Positions 24,416 through 32,133 of a DNA stretch of 64,000 nt are shown in pieces. The position numbers were made by a program, and so were the translations under genes. The stretch comes from Aestuariimicrobium soli (GTDB lineage Bacteria; Actinomycetota; Actinomycetes; Propionibacteriales; Propionibacteriaceae): the NCBI RefSeq assembly GCF_051192575.1, contig NZ_JBPJSQ010000006.1, positions 1-64,000 on the forward strand, read 5' to 3'. Below the pieces are notes generated by a model, which was not told the origin of the DNA, did no database searches, and saw nothing but the letters and a program-made list of their open reading frames with translations. Numbering within the stretch: position 1 is the stretch's first letter; every line of letters starts with the position of its first letter.

Positions 24416-25122
24416 GGCCGTGGGTGGCCGCGCTGCGCGGTCGGCTGATCGTGAGCTGCCAGGCCTACCCGGGAGAGCCGATGCGTCACGCCGAGACCAT
24501 GGCGCAGGTGGCCGAGGCCGTCGTCCGGGGAGGGGCGGCGGCGGTGCGCGCTCAGGGGTTGGACGACATCGCCCTGGTGCGGGCTCGACTGGTGCGGGCC
24601 CGACTGGTCGAAGCTGGGGTCGAGGTGCCGGTGATCGGCCTGTGGAAGGACGGCCCGGCCGGGGCCCCGTTCATCACGCCGACGCTGCGGCACGCCGTCG
24701 CCGTCGCCGAGGCGGGGGCCGACGTGGTGGCTCTCGACGGCACCCTCAGGCCCCGCCCCGACGGACTGACGCTGGCCGAGACGCTGCGCCGACTGCGCGA
24801 GGTCACCGATGCTCCGGTGATGGCCGACTGCGACTCACTGGAGTCGGGGTTGGCAGCCGCCGAGGCCGGGGCCGAGCTGATCGGCACGACGCTGGCCGGC
24901 TACACCGACGCGCGTCCGCCCACCGAAGGGCCCGACCTCGAGCTGCTGGCCTCGCTGGCCGCCGCCCTGCCCGACCACCCGGTCATCGCCGAGGGCCGCG
25001 TGCACACCCCCGCTCAGGCCAGGGCCTGTCTCGAGGCGGGGGCGTTCGCGGTGGTGGTCGGCACGGCCATCACCCACCCGACGTCGATCACCGGCTGGTT
25101 CGTCGAGGCATTGACCGGCTGA
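24412..25122 (+). CDS. nanE: N-acetylmannosamine-6-phosphate 2-epimerase (NanE-like)
   Basis: 236 residues, GTG start overlapping the previous stop (GTGA). It is a TIM barrel with LIVSCQAYPGEPM at the N-terminus, the central APVMADCDSLESGLAAAEAGAELIGTTLAGYT that is diagnostic of NanE, and VIAEGRVHTPAQARACLEAGAFAVVVGTAIT at the phosphate site. It converts ManNAc-6-P to GlcNAc-6-P. A 15-bp tandem duplication gives VRARLVRARLV after residue ~55, a small insertion. With the upstream aldolase it forms a two-gene sialate/amino-sugar module; no transporter or kinase is visible next to it. Confidence 0.88.
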   Translation: MRPWVAALRGRLIVSCQAYPGEPMRHAETMAQVAEAVVRGGAAAVRAQGLDDIALVRARLVRARLVEAGVEVPVIGLWKDGPAGAPFITPTLRHAVAVAEAGADVVALDGTLRPRPDGLTLAETLRRLREVTDAPVMADCDSLESGLAAAEAGAELIGTTLAGYTDARPPTEGPDLELLASLAAALPDHPVIAEGRVHTPAQARACLEAGAFAVVVGTAITHPTSITGWFVEALTG

Positions 25123-25248
25123 GGTCCCCGGCCGGCGGGCCTGGATCCCCCCGCTGCCCATACCGGCTGGCCCCCGCTGGGCCGGCCCTGATGACAAACT
25201 TCGCGAAGGGTGGCAGCCGGAGCCGGGGCGACCGGCCATGATGGGCGC

Positions 25249-26682
25249 ATGAGTCTGCCCGCCACCCGCCCGGCCCTCCACCTGATGGCCGACACCTGGA
25301 TCAACGACCCCAACGGCCTGGTGCACGCCGACGGCGTCTGGCACGCCTTCTTCCAGCACAACCCGTCGGGCCCGAGCTGGGGCAACATGTCGTGGGGGCA
25401 TGCGACCTCGACCGATCTGCTGACCTGGACTCCGCAGCCGGTCGCCCTGCCGAACACCGCCGACCACGCCTGCTTCTCGGGTTCCGCGGTGCACGACGTC
25501 GACGACACCGCCGGGTTCGGCGCCGGTGCGCTCGTGGCCCTCTACACCGCCGCCCACGAGCCGGGTTCGCCGCACGCCGGGCTGCAGACCCAGTTCGTCG
25601 CGCACTCGCGTGACCACGTGCACTTCACCCGCTCCGAGTCGCCCGTGCTCGACCGGAACTCCGCCCACTTTCGCGACCCCAAGGTCGTCCGCTGGCAGGG
25701 CGACGACGAGGCGTACTGGGTGCTGGCCGCGGTCGAGGCCGTCGACAACGCGGTGGTCCTGTACCGCTCCGACGACCTGCAGCACTGGACGCCGCTCTCG
25801 GAGTTCCGCTTCCCTGGCCTCGTCAGCCCGCAATGGGAATGCCCCGACCTGTTCCCCCTCGAGGTCGACGGCCGCCGCCGCTGGATCATGATCGTCTCGG
25901 TCAATCCCGGCGCCATCCAGGTCGGCTCGGGCACCCGCTGGTTCTTGGGCGACTTCGACGGCGTCACGTTCACGGCGGACGAGGCCCACCCCTCGTCGGG
26001 TGGCGACCCCGCCTGGCCCGACGGCTGCTGGCTCGACTGGGGCAGCGACAACTACGCCTCGGTCACCTTCTCGGGAGTGCCGGCCACACCGGGTGGGCCC
26101 GCCGGGGCGCTGCCGCGCACCGTGATGATGGGCTGGCACGACAACTGGGACTACGCCTTCACCCTCGCCGACGACGGTTTCCCGGGCATGCTGACGGTGC
26201 CCCGCGAGGTGTCGTGGGTGGCCGATGACCGCGACCCGGCGCGGGCGGGCACCTTGCGCCAGTGGCCGGTGCGGGAGCTGTTCGACCGCCTGGGCGAGCA
26301 GGCGCTGGTGAAGGTTGCCGGCGGCCCCGGAGGCACGTTCACGGCGCCCGCCGTAGGGTTCACCGCACTCACCCTCACCGACCAGCAGGAGCTCACCATC
26401 GGCTCCCACCGCCTCAGCTGGGTCGGCGACGAGCTGACGCTCACCCGGGCACCGCTGCCGCTGCCCTCGGGGAACGAGCTGCCGGCCAAGGCGGTGCGCG
26501 CACCCCTGCGGCCCGGCCTGACCGAGCTCGAGGTCGGCATCCTGACCGACCACGGCTCCCTCGAGCTGTTCTGCGACGGGGGCCGCACGGCGCTGGCCAG
26601 TCTGGCCCTGGGCGAGAGCGGCGCTCGTCCGTTGTCGTGGACCGGCACGGTGGCGAGGGTGAGGGTCGCCCGCCTGAGCTGA
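25249..26682 (+). CDS. Glycoside hydrolase family 32 (beta-fructosidase)
   Basis: 477 residues. The five-bladed propeller has the catalytic nucleophile D20 in WINDPNG, the transition-state stabiliser D143 in FRDPKV and the acid/base E197 in WECPDLF. A C-terminal beta-sandwich follows. There is no signal peptide, so it acts in the cytoplasm on sucrose, sucrose-6-phosphate or short fructans. ATG 25249 has CATGAT 6 nt upstream. A PfkB kinase that could phosphorylate fructose is encoded at 60.1 kb, but the two genes are not linked. Confidence 0.92.
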   Translation: MSLPATRPALHLMADTWINDPNGLVHADGVWHAFFQHNPSGPSWGNMSWGHATSTDLLTWTPQPVALPNTADHACFSGSAVHDVDDTAGFGAGALVALYTAAHEPGSPHAGLQTQFVAHSRDHVHFTRSESPVLDRNSAHFRDPKVVRWQGDDEAYWVLAAVEAVDNAVVLYRSDDLQHWTPLSEFRFPGLVSPQWECPDLFPLEVDGRRRWIMIVSVNPGAIQVGSGTRWFLGDFDGVTFTADEAHPSSGGDPAWPDGCWLDWGSDNYASVTFSGVPATPGGPAGALPRTVMMGWHDNWDYAFTLADDGFPGMLTVPREVSWVADDRDPARAGTLRQWPVRELFDRLGEQALVKVAGGPGGTFTAPAVGFTALTLTDQQELTIGSHRLSWVGDELTLTRAPLPLPSGNELPAKAVRAPLRPGLTELEVGILTDHGSLELFCDGGRTALASLALGESGARPLSWTGTVARVRVARLS

Positions 26683-26877
26683 CTCGCGCGTCTGAGCCGG
26701 CCGTGAGAGGGAGGGTGCGTATCTGAGACGGCCTCTCCCGCTGACCACCCCGCGGGGTGTGCAATGGGGTCGGGGGCACGGGTGGTCGGGATGGTCGCCG
26801 CACCCCCGCGCATGTATCACGGGCACCTTGGGGCGCTCCTGCTCAACAACGATTCCTGCACTCCTCGGGAGGATCCC

Positions 26878-28461
26878 GTGCCCATGACGCCCGCTTCGTT
26901 CCTACGGGTTCTCGACCCGCTCACCTCGTCACCGCTGCCCTCGGGACGACCGCCTCGTCCCACCCTCTATCTGGGTGACGTGGTGCTCGTCCGTGGTCTG
27001 CCCGGCCGGGGGCAGGATGCACCCCTGGAACTGCTCACGAAGGTGGCCGCCGAGCGCGGCATCGAGGTGGTGCTGGAGTCGCCGATCGCCACCCGCAAAC
27101 CCACCCGGTTGACCGCCGCGATGCGCACCGATCGTCTGCTCGCGCCGATCGCGGAACGCCACGCCGAGGCACTCGACCCCGTGTGGGTGACGACGGCCCG
27201 ACTGGTGGGGGGCGACCAACCGATCGACGCGTGGCCGATCCTGCAGGCCGCCCGGCGCGCCGACCCCGAGGTTGCCCGCGGGCTGGCTCTCGACCACCTG
27301 CTCTCGCTGGCCGCGCCCGACTACCAGGGCATGCCCTATTACGTCTCGATGCCCTACTACGTCTCCATGCCGTACTACGTGTCGATGCCCTACTACGTGT
27401 CGATGCCGGCCGGGGCGCCCCCTGCGGCCCAGTACACCCAGCCCGGCAGCGGCGGCCGCTCCCCCGTCGCCGTGGTGCTGCCCGATCCGGCGCTGCGTCG
27501 TCGGTCGCTGAAGCGGCACCCCGTCGTGGTGGTGCCCGACACCGCGCTGGGCGCTCACTCCTGGTTCACCGACCCCACCTTCGCCACCGATGTCGTGCAC
27601 GCCTGCGGCCTGCGGCTGGGCCTGAACGGTGATGTGCCCGCGGCCCTCCCGACCCCCGCGCGCAACCCGCTGGACGGGTCGGTTCCGGTCGACGCCGGGC
27701 ACGCCACCTTCATCGCGGGCATCCTGCGCCAGCTGGCTCCCGAGGCGCGGGTGCAGGTGATCCCGCTGCTCGACGACACCGGACGCATGCCCGAGGGTGC
27801 GCTGATCCAGGTGTTGGCGCTGCTGCTGGTGCGCCACCTGGATGCCCTCAACCAGGGCACCACCGACGACCTCGTGGATGTGCTCTCGCTCTCGCTGGGC
27901 TACTACCACGAAGACCCCGACGACGCGCTCGAGGACGCCCCGCTGCGTGCCCTGCTCGACCAGTTCGGTCGGGCAGGCGTCGCGGTGGTGTGTTCGGCGG
28001 GCAACCAGGCCACCACCGATCCGTTGTACCCAGCCGCCTTCGCCCCGGTGGTCGACCCCACCGCCGGGTCGCGGTTCGATGCCGGGGTCGTGCCGCTCAC
28101 CTGCGTGGCCGCCCTCAACCCCGATCGGACGACCGTGGCCTACTTCTCCAATGCGGGGCCCTGGGTCTCGGCCCATCGCGCCGGCGCAGCCGTGGTGAGC
28201 ACGGTGCCGCAGGATCTCGACGGTGAACTTCAGGCCAGCGCCGGTCTCGACGACGGGGCACTGCGTCGGGCGACCATCGACCCGGAGAACTTCGCCGGTG
28301 GCTTCGCCATCTGGTCGGGCACCTCCTTCGCCGGCCCGGTGCTGGCCGCCGAGTTGGCCGCCCGGCTGGCGGACGACCCGTCCCTGTCCGAGTGTGACCG
28401 TGACACCCAGGTGCGGCGGGCGTGGGCGGCCCTCGAGCAGACGGTGGGGTGGCGGCCATGA
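26878..28461 (+). CDS. Subtilisin-like S8 peptidase with MPYYVS repeats
   Basis: 527 residues from the GTG at 26878 (GGGAGGA 5 nt upstream; an ATG at 26884 is an alternative). There is no signal peptide. Residues 1-150 are an unrecognised N-terminal domain. Residues 152-175 are four exact copies of MPYYVS, then comes a Pro/Gly linker. The peptidase domain has D221 (VVVVPDTALG), H275 (DAGHATFIAG), oxyanion N376 (CSAGNQA) and S483 (WSGTSFAGP), so the triad looks complete. Its stop overlaps the start of an ECF sigma gene (ATGA), tying protease and sigma factor in one operon with a CHAT protease. A cytoplasmic regulatory protease is most likely; the substrate is unknown. Confidence 0.85.
   Translation: MPMTPASFLRVLDPLTSSPLPSGRPPRPTLYLGDVVLVRGLPGRGQDAPLELLTKVAAERGIEVVLESPIATRKPTRLTAAMRTDRLLAPIAERHAEALDPVWVTTARLVGGDQPIDAWPILQAARRADPEVARGLALDHLLSLAAPDYQGMPYYVSMPYYVSMPYYVSMPYYVSMPAGAPPAAQYTQPGSGGRSPVAVVLPDPALRRRSLKRHPVVVVPDTALGAHSWFTDPTFATDVVHACGLRLGLNGDVPAALPTPARNPLDGSVPVDAGHATFIAGILRQLAPEARVQVIPLLDDTGRMPEGALIQVLALLLVRHLDALNQGTTDDLVDVLSLSLGYYHEDPDDALEDAPLRALLDQFGRAGVAVVCSAGNQATTDPLYPAAFAPVVDPTAGSRFDAGVVPLTCVAALNPDRTTVAYFSNAGPWVSAHRAGAAVVSTVPQDLDGELQASAGLDDGALRRATIDPENFAGGFAIWSGTSFAGPVLAAELAARLADDPSLSECDRDTQVRRAWAALEQTVGWRP
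27331..27402 (+). repeat. Four 18-bp tandem repeats encoding MPYYVS
   Basis: Four head-to-tail copies encode an identical hexapeptide but differ at synonymous positions (TAT/TAC, TCG/TCC, CCC/CCG, GTC/GTG). This indicates that the protein repeat is being kept rather than freshly copied. Confidence 0.92.
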
Positions 28462-29027
28462 CCTCGACCCTGCCCCGCACCTCGCTGGCCGACGCCGCAG
28501 CCGAGGCCTTCCGCGACCACCTGGCCGGTCGTCCCGAACGGATGCGCGATCTCGTCGACCTGGTCACCCCGGTGTTGTGGTCGGTGGCCCGTTCGGCGGG
28601 ACTCACCCCCGAGGAGGCCGAAGACACGGTGCAGACCGCCTGGCTGACGCTCGTCCGTTCGCAGGCCTCGATCCGGGATCCGCAGACCGTGCTGGCCTGG
28701 CTGTTGACCACCGTTCGGCGCGACGCCTGGCGGGTCAAGCGGCGCACTCGCACCACCGCACCCGAGCCCGAGGTGGTCGTCGCCACCGACGACCCGGCCG
28801 CCGAAGCGATCGCGCACGACACCAATCGCACCCTGTGGGACCACGTCGCCCGCCTCAACCCCCGCTGCCAGGCGCTGCTGCGCGTGGTCGCCCACGCCCA
28901 GACCGCCGACTATGCCGGCATCTCGGCGGCGCTCGGCATGCCGGTCGGGTCGATCGGCCCCACGCGCGGACGATGCCTCGCGGCCCTGCGCACCTCCCTG
29001 TCCGCCGACCCGCGCTGGAGCTGGTGA
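28458..29027 (+). CDS. ECF-type RNA polymerase sigma factor
   Basis: 189 residues. Sigma region 2 covers residues ~25-95 (LVTPVLWSVARSAGLTPEEAEDTVQTAWLTLV, then a Trp-rich promoter-melting segment). Region 4 is at ~125-180 with a helix-turn-helix (YAGISAALGMPVGSIGPTRGRCLAAL). No classical membrane anti-sigma gene follows. The next gene is a 155-aa soluble protein and then a TPR-CHAT protease. Overlap with the S8 peptidase gene (ATGA) shows translational coupling. Control by proteolysis is an attractive inference. Confidence 0.9.
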   Translation: MTSTLPRTSLADAAAEAFRDHLAGRPERMRDLVDLVTPVLWSVARSAGLTPEEAEDTVQTAWLTLVRSQASIRDPQTVLAWLLTTVRRDAWRVKRRTRTTAPEPEVVVATDDPAAEAIAHDTNRTLWDHVARLNPRCQALLRVVAHAQTADYAGISAALGMPVGSIGPTRGRCLAALRTSLSADPRWSW

Positions 29028-29032
29028 CTGCC

Positions 29033-29500
29033 ATGAACGAGAATCTGACGGACGACGACCTGCTGCTGCTCGCCCGGATCGCCACCGCCGAGGCCGCCCA
29101 CGATCCCCTACCGCACGGCCTGCTCGAGCGGTTGCACTTCGCCCTGTCCATGCAGGCGATGGAGGCCGAACTGGCCACCATCACCGACGAGCACCTGGCG
29201 CTGGCCCGCGGCGGCCCCGTCCGGGCGGACACGATCACCTTCACCAGCTCGACCATCAGCCTGACCGTGCTGATCGCCGAGGACGACGGCCCCAGCGGAG
29301 GGTCCGTGCGCATCGACGGCTGGGTCACCGGCGGCGGCGTGCGGGTCGAGCTGGTCACCGAGTCGGGTTCGACCAGTCGCACCTCCGACGCCACCGGGCG
29401 ACTGGTCTGGGACGAGGTGCCGCACGGCCCCGTGCACTTCCTGGTGCACCCCGTGCGGGCGGCGGCCAGACCGGTGGTCACCCCACCCATCGAGGTGTGA
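29033..29500 (+). CDS. 155-aa helical/beta-sandwich protein after sigma factor; possible sigma partner
   Basis: I do not recognise a named family. Residues 1-62 are helical and acidic (NLTDDDLLLLARIATAEAAHDPLPHGLLERLHFAL). Residues 66-155 read as a small beta domain resembling carboxypeptidase-regulatory or Ig-like modules (VRIDGWVTGGGVRVELV, TSDATGRLVWDEVPHGPVHFLVHP). No membrane segment is present. It lies 5 bp after the sigma gene and touches the CHAT gene. A soluble anti-sigma or a substrate adaptor for the CHAT protease would fit the position; this is inference. Confidence 0.7.
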   Translation: MNENLTDDDLLLLARIATAEAAHDPLPHGLLERLHFALSMQAMEAELATITDEHLALARGGPVRADTITFTSSTISLTVLIAEDDGPSGGSVRIDGWVTGGGVRVELVTESGSTSRTSDATGRLVWDEVPHGPVHFLVHPVRAAARPVVTPPIEV

Positions 29501-31933
29501 GTGGACGACCCGGACGAGCTGTACGAGCAGGCCCGCACGGCCCTGAACGAGCACCGCACCGACGAGGCTGCGGTGCTGCTCGGGCGTGCCCTCGCAGCCT
29601 GCCCCGCCGACCGGCTCGAGCTGCGGCTCAGGGTGCGGGTCTCGCAGGCGTGGGTGGTCTTCGAGCGTGACGGGCCCGGCCCTGCCCAGCGGGCGCTGCG
29701 GGCGGTCGTCGGCGATGCCCAGGCAGCGGGACTGGCGGCCGTCGAGGCGACCGCCCAGTCACAGATCGGCATCCTGTTGGCGCGCTCAGGTGAGTTGGCT
29801 GCCGCCGCTCGCGCGCTGGCCAGGGTCGACCCCGAGGCACTCCCCGTGGCCGATCGCATGCGCCTGCTGATGAACCGGGGCACCATCGCCTCGCAGGTCG
29901 CCCACTACCCCGAGGCGATCGCCGACCTCTCCACGGCCGCCGAACTGGCGGCCGCCGAAGGAGTCGGCCCGCTGGAGTTCATGGCCCGCCACAACCTGGG
30001 CTGGGTGCTCTTCCTGCGCGGCGACATTCCCGCCGCACTCGCGGCCATGCAGCAGGCCGACGACATGCCGGTCGACCTGAACCGGTCGGTGCTGCGGCTC
30101 GACCAGGCCCGCGTGCTGATGGAGTCGGGTCTGCTCACCGACGCCCGCGACCGGTTGGAGGCCGCGCGCACCGACGCCGAGGGCGACCGGCAGGCCGCCG
30201 AGATCGACGTCACCCTGGCCCGCTGTCACCTGCTGCTGGGTCACCCCGACGAGGCCCACCTGGCCGCCAGCCGCGCCGCCGCCGCCTTCGCCGCCCGGGC
30301 CGAGGAGTTCTGGGAGCGCCGGGCCCGCCTGCTGCAGGTGGCCACTCGTCCGACCCTCGACGACGCACTCGACCTGCGCGACGACGCCCGTCGGGCGGCC
30401 GACCTGCAGACGACCCGCCAGTCGTCCGAGGTGGCCGTGCGCAGCGCCGTCGGCGACGAGATCGCCCGCATCACCCCCGACACCGAGCTCGGACGAGACC
30501 TCGCCCGCGACCTGGCCGCCCTGGTGCGAGCACCGGCGCTGTCGCAGCAGACGTCGGCCCGGTTGGCCCAGGCCCGACAGTCGGTGGCCGGGGGTGATCC
30601 GGATCGCGCGCGCAGGGTGCTGCGCACGGCGAGCAGGCGGCTGGTCCGCGCGCAGCTGGGGCTGGCCAGCCTCGACCTGCGCACGGCCATGGCGGTGCAC
30701 GGTGAGGAGGCCGCCCAACTCGACCTGGAGCTCGCCAGCGGACGCGGCGCGGTGGCGCTGCTCGAGACCAGCGAACGCTGGCGCGCGGCCACCCGCGGGG
30801 CCCCGCCCCAACTTCGCCCCGCGGACGACTCGGTGCTCGCCGACCTCGCGTCGCGACTGCGGGTGTTGCGCGCCGAACTGCAGCCGGGCGACGCCGTCAC
30901 GCTGAGACAGATCGGCGACCTGGAGCGAACGCTGCGGGAGCACTCGTGGGCCAGGGTGGCCGAGTTGCCCGACCGGGTGACGACCCTGGGGCACGCCGCC
31001 CTGCGCGCGGCGGCGCACCGCGCGGGGGCGACGGTGGTGGTCGCCGTGCGTCGGGGGGAGCGGCTGGCCGCCGTGGTGTTGTCGCAGGCCCCGACCCGAC
31101 TGGTCGACCTCGGGTCGGTGACCGAGGTCGTCGATCTGGTCGAGGCGACCCGCGCCGACCTCGCCGCGCACGCCCGACTGGGCGACGCCCACCCCTTGTC
31201 GGGGGCGGTGCGCGCGTCGCTGAGTGCCCATCTTGACCAGCTCACCCACCGGGTGGTCGAGCCGCTCGGTGAGCTTGTGGGCCAGCTGGTGGTGGTGCCG
31301 TCGCGAGCGCTCTCGGGGCTGCCGTGGGGGTCGTTGCCGCCGTGGGTGGGGCGTCCGGTCACGGTGGCGCCCACCGCGTCGAGCTGGGCCCTGACCTCGC
31401 AGCGGGTGGCCGATCCCCGGGTGGCCTGCGTGGTCGGGCCCGACCTGCCGGCTGCCCCGCGGGAGGCCGCGGCCGTCGACCGGCGCTGGTCCGGAGCGCC
31501 GGTGATCGGGCTGGTGAACGCGCTCACCGAGGCCGATGTCGTGCACGTGGCGGCCCACGGCGAGCACCGCGGCGACAACCCGCTGTTCTCGAACCTGCTG
31601 ACCGACCAGGGCCCGGTGTGGGCCCACGAACTCGAGGGCGCCTCCGTTCGCGCCAGCCATGTGGTGCTGTCGGCCTGCGAGATCGGCCGCGCCACCCATC
31701 GTCCGGGCGACCAGCCGCTGGGGTTCACCCACACGCTGCTCACCTGCGGGGTGGCCTGCGTGGTCGCGCCGGTGGCACCCATCGCCGACGATCTGGCGGC
31801 CACCGTGATGGACGGCTACCACGCCCGCTTGGCCGCCGGCGCCGAGGCGGCGGTCGCACTCGCCGAGGCCACGGCGGCCGACCCGGCGGCCGGCGCCTAC
31901 ACCTGCTTCGGTTCGGGGTGGCGCGCCGGCTGA
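29501..31933 (+). CDS. TPR-CHAT caspase-like protease
   Basis: 810 residues, GTG directly after the previous stop. The N-terminal ~330 residues are tetratricopeptide-like helical pairs with strong Ala/Leu/Asp/Arg periodicity. A helical linker (~330-500) leads to a C-terminal CHAT domain, a caspase-HetF relative. Catalytic H686 lies in VVHVAAHGEHRGD and C726 in VVLSACEIG, both intact. TPR-CHAT proteins act as signal-activated proteases; the best-known example is the Csx29 protease of type III-E CRISPR effectors, which also operates with an ECF sigma factor. No CRISPR genes are seen here, so the trigger would differ. Confidence 0.9.
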   Translation: MDDPDELYEQARTALNEHRTDEAAVLLGRALAACPADRLELRLRVRVSQAWVVFERDGPGPAQRALRAVVGDAQAAGLAAVEATAQSQIGILLARSGELAAAARALARVDPEALPVADRMRLLMNRGTIASQVAHYPEAIADLSTAAELAAAEGVGPLEFMARHNLGWVLFLRGDIPAALAAMQQADDMPVDLNRSVLRLDQARVLMESGLLTDARDRLEAARTDAEGDRQAAEIDVTLARCHLLLGHPDEAHLAASRAAAAFAARAEEFWERRARLLQVATRPTLDDALDLRDDARRAADLQTTRQSSEVAVRSAVGDEIARITPDTELGRDLARDLAALVRAPALSQQTSARLAQARQSVAGGDPDRARRVLRTASRRLVRAQLGLASLDLRTAMAVHGEEAAQLDLELASGRGAVALLETSERWRAATRGAPPQLRPADDSVLADLASRLRVLRAELQPGDAVTLRQIGDLERTLREHSWARVAELPDRVTTLGHAALRAAAHRAGATVVVAVRRGERLAAVVLSQAPTRLVDLGSVTEVVDLVEATRADLAAHARLGDAHPLSGAVRASLSAHLDQLTHRVVEPLGELVGQLVVVPSRALSGLPWGSLPPWVGRPVTVAPTASSWALTSQRVADPRVACVVGPDLPAAPREAAAVDRRWSGAPVIGLVNALTEADVVHVAAHGEHRGDNPLFSNLLTDQGPVWAHELEGASVRASHVVLSACEIGRATHRPGDQPLGFTHTLLTCGVACVVAPVAPIADDLAATVMDGYHARLAAGAEAAVALAEATAADPAAGAYTCFGSGWRAG

Positions 31934-31948
31934 CCCGGCGGGGTCCTG

Positions 31949-32019
31949 CCAACTGGGGCAGCCACGATGGCCTTCCGTAGCTCTCAGCTACCGAACCCGC
32001 TCGTGGCTGCCCCCGTTGG
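31949..32019. terminator. Long hairpin after the CHAT gene
   Basis: Arms 31949-31967 and 32001-32019 pair at 18 of 19 positions. In the loop GTAGCT and AGCTAC (31977-31982 and 31986-31991) form a second stem. It follows the CHAT stop by 15 bp and may end the protease-sigma operon or lower read-through into the next genes. Confidence 0.75.
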
Positions 32020-32082
32020 CGCGCGCCGGTCGGCACCCGTCTGAGTCGGGGGTATCACCCGCGGTGCGGGCTCCTCTTGCAA

Positions 32083-32126
32083 GAGGTGAGGACGACAGCG
32101 TCCCCACCTCATCCCACGAGGAAAGG
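32083..32126 (+). promoter_or_regulatory. Leader hairpin and strong ribosome binding site
   Basis: GAGGTGAGGA (32083-32092) can pair with TCCCCACCTC (32101-32110) at 9 of 10 positions. GAGGAAAGG (32118-32126) stands 7 nt before the ATG of the 753-aa gene, one of the strongest Shine-Dalgarno sequences in the window. It could hide or expose the start site; that is speculative. Confidence 0.5.
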
Positions 32127-32133
32127 CTGAACC

